Shown here in pieces: positions 33,701-47,741 of a stretch of 64,000 bases of DNA; position 1 is the first letter of the stretch; every line of letters begins with the position of its first letter. Made by a program: the position numbers and the translations under genes. This stretch comes from Hydrangea macrophylla (lineage: Eukaryota > Streptophyta > Magnoliopsida > Cornales > Hydrangeaceae), in the NCBI GenBank assembly GCA_033977485.1, contig CM066984.1, positions 46,944,600 through 47,008,599 on the forward strand, given 5' to 3'. The notes under the pieces were generated by a model. It was not told the DNA's origin, did not search any database, and worked only from the letters and a program-made list of their open reading frames with translations.

Positions 33701-36700
33701 AAAAGAGAGAGAAAATGAAAAGAAGTTTTGAAAAAAAAAAGAGAAAAGGATAGAGGAAAAGAAAAGAAAAAAAGAAAGAAATAAAAAGATACATTAGAAT
33801 ATATACCATGCATATGGGTGTATTCTAATGAAGTACAAAACAAATATAAATACATTATTATATAATTTACTAAATAATTAAGTTTATGTTAATATATATT
33901 TTGAAAATTAAAAAGAAGGCAGAAATTCTGTTAGCCGCGGCACGCGGCGAAGCTGGTGGCACTCGCTGAGTGCCGAGCCGACATTCACTCAGTGTCGCTC
34001 GGCAGTCTGGGACCCCGATTTTGACCAAACGTTAAATTCAGGGATTGGTTACCTCTAAAAGACCAATGATGACGATATCCGGTGAAATTCGAAGTTTTTC
34101 CAGAGAATTCAAATTCTTCAAAGATTCTTTGAACCAATTTCAAAAATAAAAAATAAAGAGAAATTGGGTATTTGGGAGAAACCCGAATGTTAGAGAACGT
34201 GTGAGAAAGTCAGTCTGGGATTTTTTCTAAAAAAGAGAGAGAAAATGAAAAGAAGTTTTGAAAAGAAAAGAGAAAAGGATAGAGGAAAAGAAAAGAAAAA
34301 AAAAAAGAAAGAAAGAAAATGATATATTAGAGTATATACCATGCATATGGGTGTTTTCTAATGAAGTACATTACAAATATAAGTACATTAATATATAATT
34401 TACTAAATAATTAAGTTTATGTTAATATATATTTTGAAAATTAAAAAGAAGGCAGAAATTTTGTTAGCCGCGGCACGCGGCGAAGCCGGCGGCCCTCGCT
34501 GAGTGCCGCACCAGCATTCACTCAGTGCCGCTCGGCAGTCTGAGGACCCCGATTTTGACCAAACGTCAAATTCAGGGATTGGTTACCTCTAAATGAGCAA
34601 TGATGACGATGACCGGTGAAATTCGATGTTTTTCCAGAGAATTCAATTTCTTCAAAGATTCTTTGAACAAATTTAAAAAATTCAAAAATAAAGAGAAATT
34701 GTGTATTTGGGAGAATGCCGAACGTTAAAGAACATTTGAGAAAGTCAGTTTGGGGATTTATCCTAAAAAAAGGGAGAGAAAATGAAAAGAAGTTTTGAAA
34801 AGAAAAGAGAAAGGGATAGTGGAAAAGAAAGAACAAAAGAAAGAAATGAAATGATATATTAGAGTATATACCATGCATATGGGTGTATTCTAATGAAGTA
34901 CATTACAAATATAAGTACATAAGTATATAATTTACTAAATAATTAAGTTTAGGTTAATATATGTTTTGAAAATTAAAAAGAAGGCAGAAATTTTGTTAGC
35001 CGGAGGCACTCGCTGAGTGCCGCGCCGGCATTCACTCACTATCGCTCGGCAGTCTAGGGACCCCGATTTTGACCAAACGTCAAATTCTGGGATTGGTTAA
35101 CTCTAAAAGACCAACGATGACGATGACCGGTGAAATTCAAAGTTTTTCCAGAGAATTCAAATTCTTCAAAGATTCTTTGAAGCAATTTCAAAAATCAAAA
35201 ATAAAGAGAAATTGGGTATTTAGGAGAAACTCGAACGTTAAAGAACGTGTGAGAAAGTCAATTTGGGGATTTATCCTAAACAAAGAGAGAGAAAATGAAA
35301 AGAAGTTTTGAAAAGAAAAGAGAAAAGGATAGAGGAAAAGAAAAGAAAAAAAGAAAGAAATTAATTGATATATTAGAGTATATACCATGCATATGGGTGT
35401 ATTCTAATGAAGTACATTACAAATATAAGTACATTATTATATAAGTTACTAAATAATTGAGTTTATGTTAATATATATTTTGAAAAATAAAAAGAAGGCA
35501 GAAATTTTGTTAGCCGCGGCACTCGCTGAGTGCCGCGCCAGCATTGACTCAGTGCCGCTCGGCAGTCTGAGGACCCCGATTTTGACCAAACGTCAAATTC
35601 AGGGATTGGTTACCTCTAAAAGACCAATGGTGACGATGACCGGTAAAATTTGATGTTTTTCCAGAGAATTCAAATTCTTCAAAGATTGTTTGAACCATTT
35701 TCAAAAATAAAAAATAAAGAGATATTGGGTATTTGGGAGAAACCCGAACGTTAAAGAACGTGTGAGAAAGTCAGTCTGGGGATTTATCCTAAAAAAAGAG
35801 AGAGAAAATGAAAAGAAGTTTTGAAAAGAAAAGTGAAAAAGATAGAGGAAAAGAAAGAACAAAAGAAAGAAATAAAATGATATATTAGAGTATATACCAT
35901 GCATATGGGTGTATTCTAATGAAGTACATTACAAATATAAGTACATTAGTATATAATTTACTAAATAATTAAGTTTAGGTTAATATATATTTTGAAAATT
36001 AAAAAGAAGGCAGAAATTTTGTTAGCCGCGGCACGCGGCGAAGCCGGCGGCACTCGCTGAGTGCCGCGCCAGCATTCACTCAGTGCCGCTCGGCAGTCTG
36101 AGGACCCCGATTTCGACCAAACGTCAAATTCAGGAATTGGTTACCTCTGAAAGACCAATGATGACGATGACCGGTGAAATTGGATGTTTTTCTAGAGAAT
36201 TCAAATTCTTCATAGATTATTTGAACAAATTTAAAAAATCAAAAATAAAGAGAAATTGGGTATTGGGGAGAAACCCGAACGTTAAAAAACATGTGAGAAA
36301 GTCAGTCTGGGGATTTATCCCAAAAAAAGGGAGAGAAAATGAAAAGAAGTTTTGAAAAGAAATGAGAAAAGGATAGTGGAAAAGAAAGAACAAAAGAAAG
36401 AAATAAAATGATATATTAGAGTATATAACATGCATATGGGTGTATTCTAATGAAGTACATTACAAATATAAGCACATTAGTATATAATTTACTAAATAAT
36501 TAAGTTTAGGTTAATGTATATTTTGAAAATTAAAAAGAAGGCAGAAATTTTGTTAGCCGCGGCACATGGCAAAGCCGGCGGCACTCGCTGAGTGCCGCGC
36601 CGGCATTCACTCACTATCGCTCGGCAGTCTAGGGACCCCGATTTTGACCAAACGTCAAATTCTGGGATTGGTTAACTCTAAAAGACCAATGATGACGATG

Positions 36701-39700
36701 ACCGGTAAAATTCGAAGTTTTTCCAGAGAATTCAAATTCTTCAAAGATTCTATGAAGCAATTTCAAAAATCAAAAATAAAGAGAAATTGGGTATTTGGGA
36801 CAAACCTGAACGTTAAAGAACGTGTGAGAAAGTCAGTCTGGGGATTTAGCCTAAAAAAAGAGAGAGAAAATGAAATGAAGTTTTGAAAAGAAAAGCGAAA
36901 AGGATAAAGGAAAAGAAAATAAAAAAAGAAAGAAATAAAATGATATATTAGAGTATATACCATGCATATGGGTGTATTCTAATGAAGTATATTACAAATA
37001 TAAGTACATTAGTATATAATTTACTAAATAGATCAGTTTATGTTAATACATATTTTGAAAATTAAAAAGAAGGCCGAAATTCTGTTAGCCGCGGCACGCG
37101 GCGAAGCCGGCGGCACTCTTTGAGTGCCGCGCCGGCATTCACTCAGTGCCGCCCAGCAGTCTAGGAACCATGATTTTGACCAAACGTCAAATTCAGGGAT
37201 TGGTTACCTCTAAAAGACCAATGATGACGATGACCGGTGAAATTCGAAGTTTTTCTAGAGAATTCAAATTCTTCAAAGATTTTTTGAACCAAAATCAAAT
37301 ATAAAAAATAAGAGAAATTGGGTATTTAGGAGAAACCCGAACGTTAAAGAACGTGTGAGAAAGTCAGTCTGGGGATTTATCCTAAACAAAGAGAGAGAAA
37401 ATGAAAAGAAGTTTTGAAAAGAAAAGAGAAAAGCATAGAGGAAAAGAAAAGAAAAAAAGAAAGAAATAAAATGATACATTAGAGTATATACCATGCATAT
37501 GGGTGTATATATGGGTGTATTCTAATGAAGTACATTACAAATATAAGTACATTAGTATGTAATTTACTAAATAATTAAGTTTATGTTAATATACATTTTG
37601 AAAATTAAAAAGAAGGCAGAAATTTTGTTAGCCGCGTCACACGACGAAGCTAGCGGCACTCGCTGAGTACGGCGCCGGCATTCACTCAATCGCGCTCGGC
37701 AGTCTGAGGACCCCGATTTTGACCAAACGTCGAATTCAGGGATTGGTTACCTCTAAAAGATCAATGATGATGATGACCGGTGAAATTCAAAGTTTTTCTA
37801 GAGAATTCAAATTCTTCAAAGATTTTTTGAACCAATATCAAAAATAAAAAATAAAGAGAAATTGGGTATTTGGGAGAAATCCGAACGTTAAAGAACGTGT
37901 GAGAAAGTCAGTCTGGGGATTTATCCTAAAAAAAGAGAGAGAAAATGAAATGAAGTTTGAAACGAAAAGAGAAAAGGATAGAGGAAAAAAAAGAAAAAAA
38001 GAAAGAAAGAAAATGATAAATTAGAGTATATACCATGCATATGGGTGTATTCTAATGAAGTACATTACAAATATAAGTACATTAGTATATAATTTACTGA
38101 ACAATTAAGTTTATGTTAATATATATTTTGAAAATTAAAAAGAAGGCAGAAATTTTGTTAGCCGCGGCACACGACGAAGCTGGAGGCACTCGCTGAGTGC
38201 GGCGCCTGCATTCACTCAGTGCCGCTCGGCAGTCTGAGGACCCAGATTTTGACCAAACGTCAAATTCTGGGATTGGTTAACTCTAAAAGACCAATGATGA
38301 CGATGACCGATGAAATTCGAAGTTTTTCCAGAGAATTCATATTCTTCAAAGATTCTATGAAGCAATTTCAAAAATAAAAAATAAAGAGAAATTGGGTATT
38401 TGGGACAAACCTGAACGTTAAAGAACGTGTGAGAAACTCAGTCTGGGGATTTAGCTTAAAAAAAGAGAGAGAAAATGAAATGAAGTTTTGAAAAGAAAAG
38501 CGAAAAGGATAAAGGAAAAGAAAATAAAAAAAGAAAGAAATAAAATGATATATTAGAGTATATACCATGCATATGGGTGTATTCTAATGAAATACAATAC
38601 AAATATAAGTACATTAGTATATAATTTACCGAATAATTAAGTTTATGTTCATATATATTTTGAAAATTAAAAAGAAGGCAGAAATTTTGTTAGCCGCGGC
38701 ACCCGGCGAAGCTGGCGGCACTCGCTGAGTGCTGCGCCGGCATTCACTCATTGTCGTTCGGCAGTCTGAGGACCCCGATTTTGACCAAACGTCGAATTCA
38801 ATGATTGGTTACCTCTAAAAGACCAATGATGACGATGACCTGTGAAATTCGATGTTTTTTCCAGTGAATTCAAATTCTTCAAAGATTCTTTGAACCAATT
38901 TCAATAATAAAAAATAAAGAGAAATTGGGTATTTGGGAGAAACCCGAACGTTAAATAACGTGTGAGAAAGTCAGTCTAGGGATTTATCCTAAGAAAAGAG
39001 AGAGAAAATGAAAAGACGGTTTGAAAAGAAATGAGAAAAGGATAGAGGAAAAGAAAAGAAAAAAAGAAAGAAATAATTTGATATATTACAGTATATACCA
39101 TGCATATGGGTGTATTCTAATGAAGTGCATTACAAATATAAGTACATCATTATATAATTTACTAAATAATTAAGTTTATGTTAATATATATTTTGAAAAT
39201 TAAAAAGAAAGCATAAATTATGTTAGCCGCGGCACGCGGCGAAGCCGGCGGCACTCGCTGAGTGCCGCGCTGGCATTCACTCAGTGCCGCTCGGCAGTCT
39301 GAGGACCCCGATTTTGACCAAACGTCAAATTCAGGGATTGGTTACCTCTAAAAGACCAATGATGACGATGACCGGTAAAATTCGATGTTTTTCCAAGGAA
39401 TTCAAATTCTTCAAAGATTCTTTGAACAAATTTCAAAAATCAAAAACAAAGAGAAATAGGGTATTTGGGAGAAGCCCGAACGTTAAAGAACGTGTGAAAA
39501 AGTCAGTCAGGGGATTTATCCTAAAAAAAGAGAGAGAAAATGAAAAGAAGTTTTGAAAATAAAAGAGAAAAGGATAGAGGAAAAGAAAGAACAAAAGAAA
39601 AAAATAAAATGATATGTTAGAGTATATACCATGCATATGAGTGTATTCTAAAGAAGTACATTACAAATATAAGTACATTAGTATATAATTTACTAAATAA

Positions 39701-42700
39701 TTAAGTTTATGTTAATATATATTTTGAAAATTAAAAAGAAGGCAGAAATTCTGTTAGCAGCGGCACGCGGCGAAGCCGGCGGCACTCACCGGCATTCACT
39801 CAGTGCCGCTCAGCAGTCTAGGAACCATGATTTTGACCAAACGTCAAATTCAGGGATTGGTTACCTCTAAAAGACCAATGATGACGATGACCGGTGAAAT
39901 TCGAAGTTTTTCTAGAGAATTCAAATTCTTCAAAGATTTTTTAAACCAAAATCAAAAATAAAAAATAAGAGAAATTGGGCATTTAGGAAAAACCCGAACG
40001 TTAAAGAACGTGTGAGAAAGTCAGTCTGGGGATTTATCCTAAAAAAAGAGAGAGAAAATGAAAAGGAGTTTGAAAAGAAAAGAGAAAAGGATAGAGGAAA
40101 AGAAAAGAAAAAAAGAAAGAAAGAAAATGATAAATTAGAGTATATACCATGCATATGGGTGTATTCTAATGAAGTACATTACAAATATAAGTACATTAGT
40201 ATCTAATTTACCGAACAATTAAGTTTATGTTAATACATATTTTGAAAATTAAAAAGAAGGCAGAAATTTTGTTAGCCGCGGCACACGACGAAGCTGGAGG
40301 CACTCGCTGAGTGCGGCGCCGGCATTCACTCAGTGCCGCTCGGCAGTCTAAGGACCCCGATTTTGACCAAACGTCAAATTCTGGGATTGGTTAACTCTAA
40401 AAGACCAATGATGACGATGACCGGTGAAATTCGAAGTTTTTCCAGAGAATTCAAATTCTTCAAAGATTCTATGAAGCAATTTCAAAAATAAAAAATAAAG
40501 AGAAATTGGGTACTTGGGACAAACCTGAACGTTAAAGAACGTTTGAGAAAGTCAGTATGGGGATTTAGCCTAAAAAAAGAGAGAGAAAATGAAATGAAGT
40601 TTTGAAAAGAAAAGCGAAAAGGATAAAGGAAAAGAAAATAAAAAAAGAAAGAAATAAAATGATATATTAGAGTATATACCATGCATATGGGTGTATTCTA
40701 ATGAAGTACAATACAAATATAAGTACATTAGTATATAATTTACCGAATAATTAAGTTTATGTTCATATATATTTTGAAAATTAAAAAGAAGGCAGAAATT
40801 TTGTTAGCCGCGGCACCCGGCGAAGCTGGCGGCACTCGCTGAGTGCTGCGCCGGCATTCACTCATTGCCGCTCGGCAGTGTGAGGACCCCGATTTTGACC
40901 AAACGTCGAATTCAATGATTGGTTACCTCTAAAAGACCAATGATGACGATGACCGGTGAAATTCGATGTTTTTTCCAGAGAATTCAAATTCTTCAAATAT
41001 TCTTTGAACCAATTTCAATAATAAAAAAAAAAAAAAGAGAAATTGTGTATTTGGGAGAAACCCGAACGTTAAAGAACGTGTGAGATAGTCAGTCTAGGGA
41101 TTTATCCTAAGAAAAGAGAGAGAAAATGAAAAGACGGTTTGAAAAGAAATGAGAAAAGGATAGAGGAAAAGAAAAGAAAAAAAGAAAGAAATAATTTGAT
41201 ATATTAGAGTATATACCATGCATATGGGTGTATTCTAATGAAGTACATTACAAATATAAGTATATTATTATATAATTTACTAAATAATTAAGTTTATGTT
41301 AATATATATTTTGAAAATTAAAAAGAAAGCATAAATTCTATTAGCCGCGGCAAGAGGCGAAGCCGGCGGCACTCGCTGAGTGCTGCGCCGGCATTCACTC
41401 AGTGCCGCTCGGCAGTCTGGGGACCCCGATTTTGACCAAACGTCAAATTCAGGGATTGGTTAACTCTAAAATACCAATGATGACGATGACCGGTGAAATT
41501 CGATGTTTTTCCAGAGAATTCAAATTCTTCAAAGATTCTTTGAACCAATTTCAAAAATCAAAAAGAAAGAGAAATTGGGTATTTGGGACAAACCTGAACG
41601 TTAAAGAACGTGTGAGAAAATTAGTCTGGGATTTATCCTAAAAAAAGAGAGAGAAAATGAAATGAAGTTTTGAAAAGAAAAGAGAAAAGGATAAAGGAAA
41701 AGAAAATAAAAAAAAGAATGAAATAAAATGATATATTAGAGTATATACCATGCATATGGGTGTATTCTAATGAAGTATATTACAAATATAAGTACATTAG
41801 TATATAATTTACTAAATAATTCAGTTTATGTTAATACATATTTTGAAAATTAAAAAGAAGGCAGAAATTCTGTTAGCCGCGGCACGCGGCGAAGCCGGCG
41901 GCACTCGCTGAGTGTCGCGCCGACATTCACTCAGTGCCGCTCAGCAGTCTAGGAACCATGATTTTGACCAAACGTCATATTCAGGGATTGGTTACCTCTA
42001 AAAGACCAATGATGACGATGACCGGTGAAATTCGAAGTTTTTTTAGAGAATTCAAATTCTCCAAAGATTTTTTGAACAAAAATCAAAAATAAAAAATAAA
42101 GAGAAATTGGGTATTTAGGAGAAACCCGAACGTTAAAGAACGTGTCAGAAAGTCAGTCTGGGGATTTATCCTAAACAAAGAGAGAGAAAATGAAAAGAAG
42201 TTTTGAAAAGAAAAGAGAAAAGGATTGAGGAAAAGAAAAGAAAAAAAGAAAGAAATAAAATGATATATTAGAGTATATACCACGCATATGGGTGTATTCT
42301 AATGAAGTACAATACAAATATAAGTACATTAGTATATGATTTACCGAATAATTAAGTATATGTTAATATATATTTTTAAAATTAAAAAGAAGGCAGAAAT
42401 TTTGTTAGCCGCGGCACGCGGCGACGCCGGCGGCACTCGCTGAGTGCGGCGCCGACATTCACTCAGTGCCGCTCGGCAGTCTGAGGACCCCGATTTTGAA
42501 CAAACGTCGAATTCAGGGATTGGTTACCTCTAAAAGACCAATGATGACGATGACCGGCGAAATTCGATGTTTTTTCCAGAGAATTCAAATTCTTCAAAGA
42601 TTCTGTGAACCAATTTCAATAATAAAAAATAAAAAGAAATTGGTTATTTGGGAGAAACCCGAACGTTAAATAACGTGTGAGAAAGTCAGTCTGGGGATTT

Positions 42701-44109
42701 ATCCTAAAAAAAGAGAGAGAAAATGAAAAGAAGTTTTGAAAAGAAATGAGAAAAGGATAGAGGAAAAGAAAAGAAAAAAAGAAAGAAATAATTTGATATA
42801 TTAGAGTATATACCATGCATATGGGTGTATTCTAATGAAGTACATTACAAATATATGTATATTATTATATAATTTACTAAATAATTAAGTTTATGTTAAT
42901 ATATATTTTGAAAATTAAAAAGAAAGCATAAATTCTATTAGCCGCGGCAAGAGGCGAAGCCGGCGGCACTCGCTGAGTGCCGCGCCGGCATTCACTCAGT
43001 GCCGCTCGGCAGTCTGGGGATCCCGATTTTGACCAAACGTCAAATTCAGGGATTGGTTACCTCTAAAAGACCAATGATGACGATGACCGGTGAAATTCGA
43101 TGTTTTTCCAGAGAATTCAAATTTTTCAAAGATTCTTTGAACAAATTTCAAAAATCAAAAACAAAGAGAAATAGGGTATTTGGGAGAAACCCGAACGTTA
43201 AAGAACGTGTGAAAAAGTCAGTCAGGGGATTTATCCTAAAAAAAGAGAGAGAGAATGAAAAGTAGTTTTGAAAATAAAAGAGAAAAGGATAGAGGAAAAG
43301 AAAGAACAAAAGAAAGAAATAAAATGATATATTAGAGTATATACCATGCATATGAGTGTATTTTAAAGAAGTACATTACAAATATAAGTATGTTAGTACA
43401 TAATTTACTAAATAATTAAGTTTTTGTTAATATATATTTTGAAAATTAAAAAGAAGGCAGAAATTCTGTTAGCCACGGCACACGGCAAAACCGGCGGCAC
43501 TCGCCGAGTGCCGAGCCGGCATTCACTGAGTGCCGCGCCGGCATTCACTCACTATCGCTCGGCAGTCTAGGGACCCCGATTTTGACCAAACTTCAAATTC
43601 TGGGATTGGTTAACTCTAAAAGACCAATGATGACGATGACCGGTGAAATTCGAAGTTTTTCCAGAGAATTCAAATTTTTCAAAGATTCTTTGAACCAATT
43701 TCAAAAATAAAAAATAAAGAGAAATTGGGTATTTGGGACAAACCTGAACGTTAAATAACGTGTGAGAAAATTAGTCTGGAGATTTATCCTAAAAAAAGAG
43801 AGAGAAAATGAAATGAAGTTTTGAAAAGAAAAGAGAAAAGGATAAAGGAAAAGAAAATAAAAAAAGAAAGAAATAAAATGATATATTAGAGTATATACCA
43901 TGCATATGGGTGTATTCTAATGAAGTATATTACAAATATAAGTACATTAGTATATAATTTACTAAATAGATCAGTTTATGTTAATATATATTTTGAAAAT
44001 TAAAAAGAAGGCAGAAATTCTGTTAGCCGCGGCATGCGGCGAAGCCGGCGGCACTCGCTGAGTGCCGCGCCGGCATTCACTCAGTGCCGCTAAGCAGTCT
44101 AGGAACCAT
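27734..44109. repeat. Left, more diverged part of the satellite
   Basis: 31 monomers that vary in length (500-554 bp) and sequence. Older higher-order relations remain: the unit at 29296 resembles that at 32955 (both GACCAGTGATGACG and GAACATGTG), 29827 resembles 33484, 31924 resembles 35578, and 38245-38777 resemble 40359-40891 (offset 2114, four monomers). Units starting at 27734 and 28252 resemble those at 31924 and 32455. The pattern suggests earlier duplications blurred by mutation. Confidence 0.8.
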
Positions 44110-47100
44110 GATTTTCACCAAACGCCAAATTCAGGGATTGGTTACCTCTAAAAGACCAATGATGATGATGACCGATGAGATTCGAAGTTTTTCTAGAGAA
44201 TTCAAATTCTTCAAAGATTTTTTGAACCAAAATCAAAAATAAAAAATAAAAAATAAAAAGAAATTGGGCATTTAGGAGAAACCCGAACGTTAAAGAACGT
44301 GTCAGAAAGTCAGTCTGGGGATTTATCCTAAACAAGGAGAGAGAAAATGAAAAGAAGTTTTGAAAAGAAAAGAGAAAAGGATAGAGGAAAAGAAAAGAAA
44401 AAAAGAAAAAAATAAAATGATATATTAGAGTATATACCATGCATATGGGTGTATTCTAATGAAGTACATTACAAATATAAGTACATTAGTATATAATTTA
44501 CTGAAAAATTAAGTTTATGTTAATATATATTTTGAAAATTAAAAAGAAGGCAGAAATTTTGTAGCCGCAGCACACGGCGAAGCTGGCGGCACTCGCTGAG
44601 TGCGGCGCCGGCAATTACTCGGTGCCGCTCGGCAGTCTGAGGACCCCGATTTTGACCAAACGTCGAATTCAGGGATTGGTTACCTCTAAAAGACCAATGA
44701 TGACGATGACCGGTGAAATTCAAAGTTTTTCTAGAGAATTCAAATTCTTCAAAGATTTTTTGAACCAATATCAAATATAAAAAATAAAGAGTAATTGGGT
44801 ATTTGGAAGAAACCCGAACGTTAAAAAATGTGTGAGAAAGTCAGTCTGGGGATTTATCCTAAAAAAAGAGAGAGAAAATGAAAAGAAGTTTTGAAAAGAA
44901 AAGAGAAAAGGATAGAGGAAAAGAAAAGAAAAAAAGAAAGAAATAAAATGATATATTAGATTATATACCATGCATATGAGTGTATTTTAAAGAAGTACAT
45001 TACAAATATAAGTACATTAGTATATAATTTACTAAATAATTATGTTTTTGTTAATACATATTTTGAAAATTAAAAAGAAGGCAGAAATTATGTTAGCCAC
45101 GGCACACGGCAAAACAGGCGGCACTCGCCGAGTGCCGCGCCGGCATTCACTGAGTGCCGCGCCGGCATTCACTCACTATCGCTCGGCAGTCTAGGGACCC
45201 CGATTTTGACCAAACGTCAAATTCTGGGATTGGTTAACTCTAAAATACCAATGATGACGATGACCGGTGAAATTCGAAGTTTTTCCAGAGAATTCAAATT
45301 TTTCAAAGATTCTTTGAACCAATTTCAAAAATCAAAAATAAAGAGAAATTGGGTATTTGGGACAAACCTGAACGTTAAAGAACGTGTGAGAAAATTAGTC
45401 TGGGGATTTATCCTAAAAAAAGAGAGAGAAAATGAAATGAAGTTTTGAAAAGAAAAGAGAAAATGATATATTAGATTATATACCATGCATATGGGTGTAT
45501 TCTAATGAAGTATATTACAAATATAAGTACATTAGTATATAATTTACTAAATAGATCAGTTTATGTTAATATATATTCTGAAAATTAAAAAGAAGGCAGA
45601 AATTCTGTTAGCCGCGGCACGCGGCGAAGCTGGCGGCACTCGCTGAGTGCCGCACCGGCATTCACTCAGTGCTGCTAAGCAGTCTAGGAACCATGATTTT
45701 CACCAAACGCCAAATTCAGGGATTGGTTACCTCTAAAAGACCAATGATGACGATGACCGGTGAATTTCGAAGTTTTTCTAGAGAATTCAAATTCTTCAAA
45801 GATTTTTTGAACCAAAATCAAAAATAAAAAATTAAAAGAAATTGGGTATTTAGGAGAAACCCGAACGTTAAAGAACGTGTCAGAAAGTCAGTCTGGGATT
45901 TATCCTAAACAAAGAGAGAGAAAATGAAAAGAAGTTTTGAAAAGAAAAGAGAAAAGGACAGAGGAAAAGAAAAGAAAAAAAGAAAGAAATAAAATGATAT
46001 ATTAGATTATATACCATGCATATGGGTGTATTCTAATGAAGTACATTACAAATATAAGTACATTAGTATATAATTTACTAAATAATTAAGTTTACATTAA
46101 TATATATTTTGAAAATTAAAAAGAAGGCATAATTTCTGTTAGCCTCGGACCGCGGTGAATCTGGCGGCACTCGCTGAGTCCCGCGCCGGCATTCACTCGG
46201 TGCCGCTCGGCAGTCTGGGCACCCCGATTTTGACCAAACGTCAAATTCAGGGATTGGTTACCTCTAAAAGACCAATGATGACGATGACCGGTGAAATTCG
46301 AAGTTTTTCCAGAGAATTCAAACTCTTCAAAGATTCTTTGAACCAATTTCAAAAATCAAAAATAAAGAGAAATTGGGTATTTGGGAGAAACCCGAACGTT
46401 AAAGAACGTGTGAGAAAGTCAGTCTGGGGATTTATCCTAAAAAAGATAGAGAAAATGAAAAGAAGTTTTGAAAAGAAAAGAGAAAAGGATAGAAGAAAAG
46501 AAAAGAAAAAAAGAAAGAAATAAAATGATGTATTAGAGTATATACCATGCATATGGGTGTATTCTAATGAAGTACATTACAAATATAAGTACATTATTAC
46601 ATAATTTACTAAATAATTAAGTTTATGTTAATATATATTTTGAAAATTAAAAAGAAGGCAAAAATTCTGTTAGCCGCGGCACGCGAACAAGCCGGCAGCA
46701 TTCGTTGAGTGCCGTGCCGACATTCACTCAGTGCCGCTCGGCAGTCTGGGGACCCCGATTTTGACCAAACGTTAAATTCAGGGATTGGTTACCTCTAAAA
46801 GACCTATGATGACGATGACCTGTGAAATTCAAAGTTTTTCTAGAGATTTCAAATTCTTCAAAGATTCTTTGAACCAATTTCAAAAATCAAAAATAAAGAG
46901 AAATTGGGTATTTGGGAGAAACCCGAACGTTAAAGAACGTGTGAGAAAGTCAGTCTGGGGATTTATCCTTAAAAAAGAGAGAGAAAATGAAAAGAAGTTT
47001 TGAAATGAAAAGAAAAGAGAAAAGGATAGAGAAAAAGTAAAGAAAAAAAAAAGAAGTAAAATGATATATTAGAGTATATACCATGCATATGGGTGTATTC

Positions 47101-47741
47101 TAATGAAGTACATTACAAATATAAGTACATTAGTATATAATTTACCGAATAATTAAGTTTATGTTAATATATATTTTGAAAATTAAAAAGAAGGCAGAAA
47201 TTTTGTTAGTCGCGGCCCGCGGTGAATCTGGCGGCACTCGCTGAGTGCGGCGCCGGCATTCACTCAGTGCCGCTCGGCAGTCTGAGCACCCCGATTTTGA
47301 CCAAACGTCGAATTTAGGGATTGGTTACCTCTAAAAGACCAATGATGACGATGACCGGTGAAATTTGATGTTTTTTCCAGAGAAAACAAATTCTTCAAAG
47401 ATTCTTTGAACCAATTTCAATAATAAAAAATAAAGAGAAATTGGGTATTTGGGAGAAACCAGAACGTTAAAGAACGTGTGAGAAAGTCAGTCTGGGGATT
47501 TATCCTAAAAAAAGAGAGAGAAAATGAAAAGAAGTTTTGAAAAGAAATGACAAGAGGATAGAGGAAAAGAAAAGAAAAAAAGAAAGAAATAATTTGATAT
47601 ATTAGAGTATATACCATGCATATGGGTGTATTCTAATGAAGTACATTACAAATAAAAGTACATTATTATATAATTTACTAAATAGATCGCTGAGTGCCGC
47701 GCCGGCATTCACTCAGTGCCGCTAAGCAGTCTAGGAACCAT
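44110..47741. repeat. Higher-order repeat block 1 (7 monomers, 3632 bp)
   Basis: Monomers start at 44110, 44648, 45202, 45695, 46226, 46757 and 47293; call the types A to G. The third (493 bp) has lost about 39 bp of its polypurine block, and the seventh (449 bp) ends in a deletion junction near 47684-47692. The block is repeated 3632 bp further right. Confidence 0.85.
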
